From: Streptomyces sp. SUK 48
GTDB lineage: Bacteria; Actinomycetota; Actinomycetes; Streptomycetales; Streptomycetaceae
Reading direction: 5' to 3'
Assembly: GCF_009650765.1 (NCBI RefSeq)
Contig: NZ_CP045740.1
Location: forward strand, 7,788,001-7,852,000
DNA: 64,000 nt
The translations under genes were made by a program, and so were the position numbers. The notes under the pieces were generated by a model. The model saw nothing but the letters and a program-made list of their open reading frames with translations, did no database searches and was not told the DNA's origin. This document shows, piece by piece, positions 17,548 through 25,041 of this stretch (within the stretch, counting starts at the first letter, position 1; every line of letters starts with the position of its first letter).

Positions 17548-18585
17548 ATGTCGATGAATCGGCCGGCCGCTGCCGCCCTGGCCGCGGCCCTGTGTCTGCT
17601 CGCGGGAGCGTGCGGGTCGTCGTCCGCGGGCAGGGCGGACGACGACCCGGCCGGGGCCGCTGGTTCGAAGAGCGGTTATCCGGTGACCATCGACAACTGC
17701 GGTGTGAAGGAGACCTTCGAGAAGGCCCCCAGCCGGGTCGTCGTGATGAACGGCGCCTCCGTCGCCGAGGTCTCCACGCTGCTCGCCCTCGGCCTCGGCG
17801 ACAGAATCGTCGCCAACGAGCAGACCTACGGCATGTCCGAGGTGCCCGGCCGGGCCGCGGCGATCAAGAAGCTGCCCACCGGGGACGTGAAGCTCAACGA
17901 CGCCTACGACATCCCCCGGGAGGCCATGCTCGGCCTGCGCCCGGATCTGGTGCTGTCCACGACGTCGTACGGCTTCGACCGGAAGAACGGCTTCGCCACC
18001 CGCGACCAGTTGAAGGCGGTCGGCGCCAACACCTATGTCTCACCGCAGGGTTGCGACCAGGACACGTCGAAGATGACCATCGCCGACAGTTACCGGCTGC
18101 TGCGCGACATGGGCGAGGTCTTCCACGTGAGCGACAGGGCCGAGAAGCTGATCGCCGCGTCCGAGCAGAACATCGCGGCCGTCACCGCCAAGGTGAAGGG
18201 GAAGAAGAAGCCGAAGGTGATGGTGCTCTTCTCCAACATGTCCATGGGCGGCAACGACTTCGGCTCGGTCGTCGCCAAGGGTGTCTACAACGACATCCTC
18301 GCCCGGGCCGGCGGCTCCAACGCCTTCGAGAACGCGGCCAAGGGCTCCTTCGCCGATCTCAGCAAGGAGAAGGTGGCCGCCACCGACGTGGACGCCCTCG
18401 TCGTCATCGGCTACAACGACCCGAACCCGGCGGCCTACGCCAGGAAACTGCTCAAGGAGTTCCCCCAGTGGCCGGCCGCGAAGAACAACACGTACGTGAC
18501 GCTCTCCGACTCGATGTACCTCGGCCCCAGCAACGACCTGGCCGTGCGGAAGATCGCCGGGATGCTGCACCCCGACGCCTTCTGA
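17548..18585 (+). CDS. ABC transporter substrate-binding lipoprotein, siderophore/metal-complex type
   Basis: Secreted lipoprotein of 345 residues starting at ATG 17548 (AAGGAG upstream; the frame opens at 17518). Its signal peptide ends in the lipobox LLAGAC. The mature part is a class III (FecB/BtuF/FhuD-type) binding protein: PSRVVVMNGASVAEVSTLLALGLGDRIV, LRPDLVLST and a Lys-rich linker helix before the C-terminal lobe. This class captures ferric siderophores, haem, cobalamin or similar metal complexes. It heads an importer downstream of an isonitrile cluster, so metal-isonitrile uptake is a reasonable candidate. Ligand unproven. Confidence 0.88.
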   Translation: MSMNRPAAAALAAALCLLAGACGSSSAGRADDDPAGAAGSKSGYPVTIDNCGVKETFEKAPSRVVVMNGASVAEVSTLLALGLGDRIVANEQTYGMSEVPGRAAAIKKLPTGDVKLNDAYDIPREAMLGLRPDLVLSTTSYGFDRKNGFATRDQLKAVGANTYVSPQGCDQDTSKMTIADSYRLLRDMGEVFHVSDRAEKLIAASEQNIAAVTAKVKGKKKPKVMVLFSNMSMGGNDFGSVVAKGVYNDILARAGGSNAFENAAKGSFADLSKEKVAATDVDALVVIGYNDPNPAAYARKLLKEFPQWPAAKNNTYVTLSDSMYLGPSNDLAVRKIAGMLHPDAF

Positions 18586-19616
18586 CCCGGCTCCACGTCC
18601 CGCTCGCCTTCACGCTGCTGCCCGTCGCCCTGCTCGTCACCATGATCGTGGCGATCAGCATCGGTGCGGTGAACGTGCCCGTCGGTGACGTGTGGGGGAT
18701 CGTCCTTCACCATGTCACCGGCGCGCGCACGGGGTCCGCCGATCCCGCCCTCGACCAGATCGTCTGGAACTTCCGCACCCCCCGGGTGGTCCTGGCGGCC
18801 CTGGTCGGCGCGGGCCTGGCCGTGTCCGGCGCGGTGCTCCAGACCGTGGTGACCAACCCGCTGGCCGACCCCGTCGTGCTGGGCTTCTCCTACGGCGCCA
18901 CGCTCGGCGCGGTCCTCGTCATCACCCTCGGCGGCGGCGTCGCGCTCGCCGGTCTCGGGGTGTCGGCGGCGGCGTTCCTCGGCGCGGTGGCCGCCGGAGC
19001 CCTGGTCTTCGCGCTCGGCCGGCGCCACGGACGGATGGCGCCGACCCGGCTGGTCCTGGCCGGTGTCGCCGTCGGCTACGTCTTCCTCTCCGCGACCAGT
19101 TTCGTGCAACTCCAGGCCACCCCGACCGAGTTGCGCACGGTGATGTTCTGGATGCTGGGCAGCGTCGCGGGCGCCCAGTGGGACCGACTCCCCACGGTGG
19201 CCGCCGTGGTGCTCGCCACGACCGTCCTGCTGTCCCTGTTCGGCCGCCGCCTCAACGTGCTCCTCGCCGGCGACGAGTCGGCGACCGCGCTCGGCGTCGA
19301 CGTCAACCGGCTGCGCGCCGTCCTGCTGGTCCTCAGCGCGCTGCTGACCGGCACGGTCATCGCGGTCGCCGGCAGCATCGGCTTCGTCGGACTGATGATC
19401 CCGCACCTGGTACGGCTGACCACCGGCGCCGACCACCGCCGGCTGCTGCCCCTGACGGCCCTGCTCGGCGCGGTCTACCTGGTCCTCGTCGACCTCCTCT
19501 CCCGCACCCTCGCCCGCCCCGACGAACTGCCCCTGGGCATCCTCACCGCGCTCCTCGGCGCCCCCTTCTTCCTCTGGCTGCTGCGCCGCGACAAGGGCCT
19601 GGACCGAACCGCATGA
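18582..19616 (+). CDS. FecCD-family ABC permease, probable CTG start
   Basis: About 344 residues with around ten helices. Family motifs are RTPRVVLAALVGAGLAVSGAVLQTVVTNPLADPVVLG and GSIGFVGLMIPHLVR. No ATG, GTG or TTG lies in frame near the correct N-terminus. The first ATG (18642) is inside TM1. CTG at 18582 overlaps the binding-protein stop as CTGA, just as ATGA overlaps elsewhere in the operon, so I place the start there by translational coupling. If the annotation is conservative the gene would wrongly start at 18642 and lose half of TM1. Confidence 0.85.
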   Translation: MTRLHVPLAFTLLPVALLVTMIVAISIGAVNVPVGDVWGIVLHHVTGARTGSADPALDQIVWNFRTPRVVLAALVGAGLAVSGAVLQTVVTNPLADPVVLGFSYGATLGAVLVITLGGGVALAGLGVSAAAFLGAVAAGALVFALGRRHGRMAPTRLVLAGVAVGYVFLSATSFVQLQATPTELRTVMFWMLGSVAGAQWDRLPTVAAVVLATTVLLSLFGRRLNVLLAGDESATALGVDVNRLRAVLLVLSALLTGTVIAVAGSIGFVGLMIPHLVRLTTGADHRRLLPLTALLGAVYLVLVDLLSRTLARPDELPLGILTALLGAPFFLWLLRRDKGLDRTA

Positions 19617-20443
19617 AACTCCACGTCGACCGGCTCCACGTCACCCTCGACCGCACCCCGATCCTGCGCGCCGTGAGCCTCGAAGTACGCGAGGGCGACA
19701 TCGTCGGCCTCGTCGGACCCAACGGCAGCGGCAAGTCCACCCTGCTGCGCACCGTCTACCGCTCGCTGCGCCCGGCGGACGGGGCGGTCCGGGTCGGTGC
19801 GGACGACGTGTGGGAGCTGTCGCCCCGAGAGGCCGCCCGCCGTACCGCGGCCGTCCTCCAGGACGCGGGCGGCAACACCGCCGGCCTGACGGTCGGCGAG
19901 ATCGTGGCCCTCGGCCGCGCCCCCCATCACGGGCTGCTCGGCCGCGACGGCGCCGAGGACCGCGCGGCCGTGACCGACGCCATCGACCGCTGCGGCGTAC
20001 GGCCCTTCGCGGACCGGGACTACGCCTCCCTCTCGGGCGGTGAGCGTCAACGCGTCCTGCTGGCACGGGCGTTGGCCCAGGACCCCAGGCTTCTCGTGCT
20101 GGACGAACTCACCAACCACCTGGACATCCGGGCCCGGTTCGAACTCCTGGACCTGATCCGCGCCACCGGCGTCACCACCCTCGCCGTGCTGCACGACCTC
20201 GATCTCGCCGCCCGCCTCTGCGACCACCTCGTCGTCCTGCGCGAGGGAACCGTGGCCGCGGCGGGACCGGTCCTAAAGGTGCTCACCCCGGACCTGCTCG
20301 CCGACGTCTTCGGCGTCCGCGCGACGACCGAGCGGCACGCCGACGGCGTCATCCGGATCACGTACGCGGCCCGGCCACTCGCGCGGGAGGCGAGGTCCAG
20401 CCCACGCGTCACGAGGACGGAGGCTGGAGAACCGAGTCGATGA
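19613..20443 (+). CDS. ABC transporter ATP-binding protein, siderophore-type
   Basis: 276 residues: Walker A GPNGSGKST (about 36-44), signature LSGGERQRV, Walker B LLVLDE, D-loop NHLD and switch His in VLHDL. The usual DEPTNHLD reads DELTNHLD, with Leu in place of Pro, an uncommon but probably tolerated change. It starts by ATGA overlap with the permease and completes the importer. Its 3' end overlaps the convergent fasciclin gene by 35 bases. Confidence 0.92.
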   Translation: MKLHVDRLHVTLDRTPILRAVSLEVREGDIVGLVGPNGSGKSTLLRTVYRSLRPADGAVRVGADDVWELSPREAARRTAAVLQDAGGNTAGLTVGEIVALGRAPHHGLLGRDGAEDRAAVTDAIDRCGVRPFADRDYASLSGGERQRVLLARALAQDPRLLVLDELTNHLDIRARFELLDLIRATGVTTLAVLHDLDLAARLCDHLVVLREGTVAAAGPVLKVLTPDLLADVFGVRATTERHADGVIRITYAARPLAREARSSPRVTRTEAGEPSR

Positions 20444-20990
20444 CGTAGATGGTGGCGTTCGCGGCCTTGATGTTGCCGCAGACGATGCTCGCCTTCCCGT
20501 TGACCTTGAAGTCGGTGCCCGAGCCCGACGTGGTCAGCTTGCCGCCTTCCACCGTCGTGAAGGAGCCGTGGGAGAGTTCGTCCGGCGTGATCTGCTTGTC
20601 CACGACGTGGTAGGTCAGCACCTTCTTCAGCCGGCCCTGGTTCTTGAGCAGCGTGGTGAGCTGCGACGCGCTCACCTTCTTGAACGCCTGGTCGCTGGGG
20701 GCGAACACGGTGATGTGGGACTTGCTGTCGAGGGTGCCGTTCAGGCGTGCCCTGACCGCGCCCGAGACCAGCTGGCTGAGCTGCGGATACGCGGCGGCGG
20801 CCTCCGTGACCTTGTCCTTGACCGTGTCGATCTTCTGGGAGACCGAAGGACACCCGGGACCGAACGTGCCCGACGGGCTGGGAGACGCGGTCTGTGCCTG
20901 GCTCTGCGACGCCATACCCCCGAGCGCGAGCGGTACGGCCACCAGAGCCGCCGCGGTGGCCTTCGCTGTACGCATGCCGGTGAACCTCAT
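20409..20990 (-). CDS. Secreted fasciclin (FAS1)-domain protein
   Basis: 193 residues with a signal peptide (KATAAALVAVPLALGGMASQSQAQ). One FAS1 domain has the H1 box SHITVFAPSDQAFKK and the H2 box IYVIDSVLQPP, plus YHVV. FAS1 domains mediate adhesion or matrix contacts; bacterial ones are secreted or lipid-anchored. There is no lipobox Cys, so it is probably released. Start supported by GGAGGAAGG upstream. A strong hairpin lies about 45-70 bases upstream. Confidence 0.88.
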   Translation of the reverse strand: MRFTGMRTAKATAAALVAVPLALGGMASQSQAQTASPSPSGTFGPGCPSVSQKIDTVKDKVTEAAAAYPQLSQLVSGAVRARLNGTLDSKSHITVFAPSDQAFKKVSASQLTTLLKNQGRLKKVLTYHVVDKQITPDELSHGSFTTVEGGKLTTSGSGTDFKVNGKASIVCGNIKAANATIYVIDSVLQPPSS

Positions 20991-21033
20991 GGCAACCTTC
21001 CTCCCGTGGAGGCGTGAACAGTGAAGAGGTCCG

Positions 21034-21061
21034 GGCTGCGGAAAACGTCGTTTCCGCAGCC
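21034..21061. promoter_or_regulatory. Perfect 11-bp inverted repeat in the fasciclin/DUF1254 intergenic region
   Basis: GGCTGCGGAAA (21034-21044) and TTTCCGCAGCC (21051-21061) flank 6 bases. It sits in the 311-base gap between divergent genes and could be an operator or a 5'-leader hairpin of the fasciclin transcript. The rest of the gap shows only the repeats at 21254-21292. Confidence 0.5.
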
Positions 21062-21253
21062 GTCCTCGATTCCGCGCGCGGGGTGAGCGGCTGCGGCGCC
21101 CCGGCCCTTAGCCGTTCCCCGGCTGCCCAGCGAGCGTATCCAGCGGGGACGGGTGACCGCATCTCGAAGCCTCCGGCTGCGACGACCGGCGACGCGGAGG
21201 AGGATGGACGGCGGGGGAGACGCGACAAGGCGCCCTGACCGGGGCACTTCATA

Positions 21254-21292
21254 CGGTCGAGCGAAGTCGGGTCACAGCCGGTCGAGCGAAGT
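21254..21292. repeat. 14-bp direct repeat upstream of the DUF1254 gene
   Basis: CGGTCGAGCGAAGT occurs at 21254-21267 and again at 21279-21292, 25 bases apart and ending 9 bases before the ATG at 21302. This fits a repressor site overlapping the translation start region, but the regulator is unknown. Confidence 0.5.
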
Positions 21293-21301
21293 GGTGTCGA
21301 T

Positions 21302-22816
21302 ATGTCCGAACCCTCACAGAGCCCTGCCTGGCGGCGCATCCCCGAGGACGTGGCCGGCGCGGCCGTCACGATGGCACGGGCCGCCGGGCACGTGGCCCTC
21401 CACCCGAGGTCCACGATCGACCGCGCACGCCACCTGCCGGAGATCGTGCCCGCGCTCGGCCGCGCGGTGAAACCGATCCTGACGGGCCGCACGGACGACT
21501 GGCGGGGCGAGTACGCCTACACGCTCGGCGAGCAGGCGTTCGTCTACGGGTTCCCGTACATCTACAACGCCCAGCTGAGATACGACTGGGTGACAAGGCC
21601 ACGGAACCCGGCCACGATCCCGTACGCGCCCGTCAACCACTTCTGGCATGCCGAGCGCCTGCTGGACGCGACGTACCGCGACGGCGGCTGCCCCAACAAC
21701 GACACCCTGTACTCGACGGCGTGGGTGCATCTCGGCAGTGAGCCGGTCATCCTGTCCCACCCGGACATGGGCGACCGGTACTTCACCTTCGAGCTGGTGG
21801 GGATCACCTCCGACAACTTCGACTACGTCGGTCAGCGCACCACCGGCTCCGGCGCGGGCGACTTCGCCCTCGTCGGCCCGGGCTGGAAGGGCAAACTCCC
21901 GGCCGGCGTACGCCGTTTGAAGAAGGCCCCCAGCCCCTGGGTCCTCGTGCTCGGGCGCACCCTGGTCGACGGCCCGGACGACGTGCCCCGCGTCCGGGAA
22001 CTCCAGGAGCGGTACCGGCTCACCCCGCTCAGCCTGTTCGGCAAGAAGCACGCGAAGGTCCCCGAGGACCGTGCCGTGCCGAGGCCCGTCCCGGCGGAGG
22101 AGGATCCCCTGGGGCCCTGGAAGACCCTCAACCTGATGCTGGCCGAGAACCCGCCGCCGTCCCATCACCAGGTACTCCTCCAGCAGTTCGCCCGGATCGG
22201 CATCGGCCCCGGGCTCGACGTCGAGGCCCAGCCCGAGGCGGTCAGACGCAGCCTGGTCCGGGCCGCCGCCGTCGGCGTGCCCCTGCTCAGACAGCAGATC
22301 CTCAGCGGGGACTGGGCCGAACTCGTCCACGGCTGGCGCTACCCGCCGCCGGAGATGGGGCGGTTCGGCGACGACTTCCTCAAGCGGGCCGCCGACCAGT
22401 CGCTGATCGGTGTCGCCGCCAACGATCCCGCCGAGGCGGTCTACCTGCTCAACTTCGAGGACGCGGACGGGAACAAGCTGGATTCCGCGGGCCGGTACGA
22501 ACTACGGTTCCCCGCAGGCGCGTTGCCCCCGGTCGACGCCTTCTGGTCGCTGACCGCCTACGGGGAGGACATGAACCTCATCCCCAACCCGGCCGACCGC
22601 TATTCGGTGGGCGACCGCAGCGCCGGACTGCGCTATGACGCGGACGGCGGCCTGACCCTTCACCTGCGCGGCGATCCGCCCGGGCGGGACGCGGAAGCCA
22701 ACTGGCTGCCCACCGCGGCGCAGGGCACCTGGTTCGTGGCCCTGCGGCTGTACCGGCCCGGCGCGGCGGTGCTCGACGCGACCTGGGAATGCCCGCCGCT
22801 GACCCGGGTCGCCTGA
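21302..22816 (+). CDS. DUF1254/DUF1214 domain protein
   Basis: 504 residues. An N-terminal DUF1254 domain (EYAYTLGEQAFVYGFPYIYNAQLRYDW, then NDTLYSTAWVHLGSEPVILSHPD) is followed by a C-terminal DUF1214 beta domain (YELRFPAGALPPVDAFWSLTAYGEDMNLIPNPADRYSVGDR). These paired domains are widespread, and their function is unknown. Some members are annotated as putative secreted or phosphonate-related proteins. No signal peptide is visible. It stands alone, with direct repeats just upstream. Confidence 0.85.
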   Translation: MSEPSQSPAWRRIPEDVAGAAVTMARAAGHVALHPRSTIDRARHLPEIVPALGRAVKPILTGRTDDWRGEYAYTLGEQAFVYGFPYIYNAQLRYDWVTRPRNPATIPYAPVNHFWHAERLLDATYRDGGCPNNDTLYSTAWVHLGSEPVILSHPDMGDRYFTFELVGITSDNFDYVGQRTTGSGAGDFALVGPGWKGKLPAGVRRLKKAPSPWVLVLGRTLVDGPDDVPRVRELQERYRLTPLSLFGKKHAKVPEDRAVPRPVPAEEDPLGPWKTLNLMLAENPPPSHHQVLLQQFARIGIGPGLDVEAQPEAVRRSLVRAAAVGVPLLRQQILSGDWAELVHGWRYPPPEMGRFGDDFLKRAADQSLIGVAANDPAEAVYLLNFEDADGNKLDSAGRYELRFPAGALPPVDAFWSLTAYGEDMNLIPNPADRYSVGDRSAGLRYDADGGLTLHLRGDPPGRDAEANWLPTAAQGTWFVALRLYRPGAAVLDATWECPPLTRVA

Positions 22817-22841
22817 CGGCTCACCACCCGGTCCTGGCGGA

Positions 22842-24047
22842 TCACAGGAAGCGGCGGAGCGGGGTGACCGCGGCCTCCTTGGCCCGTTGCAGCGCCGCCC
22901 GGCGCCTCCAGCGGCCGAGGTCGATCTCCGTGCTGCGCTTCAGGTCCGCGTCGTAGTCGCGGTCGAGCGACGCGGTGAACTCCTCGTCCAGGACGGCGAG
23001 CATGACCTCTTCGTCGTGGTCCATCGAGCGGCGGTTGAAATTGGTGGACCCGATGAGGGACGCGACCGAGTCCACGGTGATGATCTTGGCGTGCATCATG
23101 GTCGGCTGGAACTGGCGGATGCGCACACCGGCCCGCAGCAGACGCGCGTAATGATGCTGACCGGCGAGCTGGCAGGCGCGCTGGTCGGTGTGCGGGCCGG
23201 GCAGCAGGATCTCGACCCGCACACCGCGCCGGGCGGTCGCGCACAGCAGGTCGATGAAGTAGGTGTCAGGGGCGAAGTAGGCGGTGGCCAGCCGGAAGCG
23301 CTCCTGAGCGGAGGTGAGCATGACGCGGATGAGGGTCTGCATGTCCTGCCAGCCGATGCTCGCGGAGCCCCGGACGACCTGCACCACCGCCGAGCCGGGC
23401 TGTGGCTGCTCCGTGAAGCGGTCGCGGTCGTCGAAGAGTTCGTCATGGCACTCCGCCCAGTTCTGCGCGAACGCCGCCGCGATGCCGTCCACGGCCGGGC
23501 CGCGCACCCGTACATGGGTGTCGCGCCACTCGGCGGCGTCCCGGGCGTCACCGCACCACTCCTCCGCGATGCCGACACCGCCGGTGAAGGCGGTCTGCTC
23601 GTCGACGACGAGGGCCTTGCGGTGACAGCGGTGGTTCTGCTTGAACGGCGACAGCAGCACGGGTCTGCGGAACCACGCCACCTGCACGCCCGCGGCGCTC
23701 ATGAGGTCCAGCAGCGTGCGCTCTATCTTCTTGGCGCCGAACCCGTCGAGCAGCAGCCGTACCCGCACCCCCGCGCGGGCGCGCTCCGCCAGGGCGTAGG
23801 CGAAGTCGTGGGCGACCTGCCCCCGCCAGTACACGAACGTCATCATGTCGATGGTGTGCCGGGCCTCGCGGATCGCCCCGAGCATCGCGGGGAAGATCGC
23901 GTCACCGTTGCGCAGCGGCACGAGTTCGTTGCCCTCGGTGGCCGCCACGCCGATCAGCCGCTCCAGCCGGCGGCGCAGGCGCTGCTTGCGCGCCGCCGCG
24001 TCGAACGCCGTCTCGCGGACGGGAGGTGCCGGTACCCTGTCGAGCAT
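22842..24047 (-). CDS. Phospholipase D / cardiolipin synthase-like protein with two HKD motifs
   Basis: About 401 residues. The two HKD catalytic motifs are HRKALVVDEQTAFTGG and HAKIITVDSVASLIGSTN, with NRRSMDHDEE after the second, as in cardiolipin synthases. No N-terminal membrane helices are seen, unlike ClsA, so it is closer to the ClsB/YbhO type. It probably transfers a phosphatidyl group between lipids. GGAGGG lies about 10 bases before ATG 24047. A longer frame starts at 24065, but that places the ribosome site inside the gene. Confidence 0.85.
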   Translation of the reverse strand: MLDRVPAPPVRETAFDAAARKQRLRRRLERLIGVAATEGNELVPLRNGDAIFPAMLGAIREARHTIDMMTFVYWRGQVAHDFAYALAERARAGVRVRLLLDGFGAKKIERTLLDLMSAAGVQVAWFRRPVLLSPFKQNHRCHRKALVVDEQTAFTGGVGIAEEWCGDARDAAEWRDTHVRVRGPAVDGIAAAFAQNWAECHDELFDDRDRFTEQPQPGSAVVQVVRGSASIGWQDMQTLIRVMLTSAQERFRLATAYFAPDTYFIDLLCATARRGVRVEILLPGPHTDQRACQLAGQHHYARLLRAGVRIRQFQPTMMHAKIITVDSVASLIGSTNFNRRSMDHDEEVMLAVLDEEFTASLDRDYDADLKRSTEIDLGRWRRRAALQRAKEAAVTPLRRFL

Positions 24048-24297
24048 CACGCCGAATCCCTCCATCGGGACAGAAAGCCGAAGTGCCGGGCTGCCGGACG
24101 AGCCCGACCGAGCGGATTCCCGGCGAGGTGGGCCTTAGTCCTCCACCGCGGACACGGACCGGTCCGCACCTGCCCGTCCGGATCACCGACGAGGCCGCGG
24201 GTTCCGGGGGAGGGCGTCCCGTCCGCACGCTCGGCCGTAACACCGCAAGCGGAGGCGGCCCAGCGGAGATCCGTGCCCGCCCCGGTACGATGCGCCG

Positions 24298-24891
24298 GTG
24301 GACATGGAGACGAGCGGAGGGCACCCGGCGCGACCGCACGGTGGGACCGCCGACGGCGTTCCCCCTGCCGCCGGTGACGGGCACACCGCGACCGCGGGCC
24401 GCGCCGCCGGGGGCGCGGCCACCGACGGCCTCCCGCCGTTCTCGGGCGACCTGGCGGCCTTCGCGGTGCAGCTGCGCCGCATGCACGGCGAGGTCGGCCG
24501 GGTCATCCAGCAGTACGCGGCCCGACAGAACCTGCATGTCACCGACGTCCAGGCGCTGGCCGCCATCCTCGACGCGCCCGAGCCGATGACGCCCACCGGG
24601 CTGCGCGCCGTGCTGGGCCTCACCTCCGGTGCGGTCACCGCCTGCGTCGACCGGCTCGAACGCGCCGGTCAGGTCCGCCGGGTGCGCGAGGACACCGATC
24701 GCCGCGTGGTGCACCTCCATTACGCCGCCGATGCCCGTGCCGCCGCCCGCACCCACTTCCGTCCGCTCGCCGACGCCTTGGTCCGCTCCGGTGCGGACTT
24801 CGACGAGCACGAGCTGACCGTGGTCCTGCGCTTCCTGACCGCCCTGAACGACTCCCTCGCCGAGGTCCCCGGGCTGCCCGCCGGCCGCTGA
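24298..24891 (+). CDS. MarR-family regulator
   Basis: 197 residues. A Gly/Ala-rich N-terminal tail of about 45 residues precedes a winged-helix MarR core: LHVTDVQALAAILDAPEPMTPTGLRAVLGLTSGAVTACVDRLERAGQVRRVREDTDRRVVHLHY, with the wing DTDRR. MarR proteins usually repress a neighbouring efflux gene and release on ligand binding. Here the same-strand neighbour is an MMPL exporter, with palindromes in between. The start (GTG 24298 or ATG 24304) is uncertain because no good ribosome site is visible. Confidence 0.85.
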   Translation: MDMETSGGHPARPHGGTADGVPPAAGDGHTATAGRAAGGAATDGLPPFSGDLAAFAVQLRRMHGEVGRVIQQYAARQNLHVTDVQALAAILDAPEPMTPTGLRAVLGLTSGAVTACVDRLERAGQVRRVREDTDRRVVHLHYAADARAAARTHFRPLADALVRSGADFDEHELTVVLRFLTALNDSLAEVPGLPAGR

Positions 24892-24960
24892 GGCCGTTCG
24901 AACCGATTCCGGCGGCAGGCGCATCCGATCCGCGGGCATCCGGAGAAGCAGCCCGATGAC

Positions 24961-24988
24961 ATTTCAATGAAATGCTGCTTGATCATTG
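24961..24988. promoter_or_regulatory. MarR-operator-like palindromes upstream of the MMPL exporter
   Basis: ATTTCA-A-TGAAAT (24961-24973) is a perfect 13-bp palindrome in an AT-rich island. CAATGA (24965-24970) also pairs with TCATTG (24983-24988). Both lie 54-80 bases before the exporter start, where a promoter would be. MarR proteins typically bind 16-20 bp palindromes of this type. Confidence 0.65.
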
Positions 24989-25041
24989 AGATTGTTCACT
25001 GTCGAGGTTCTTGGCCGCCCGCTCCGACTCCGAGGAGTCAC

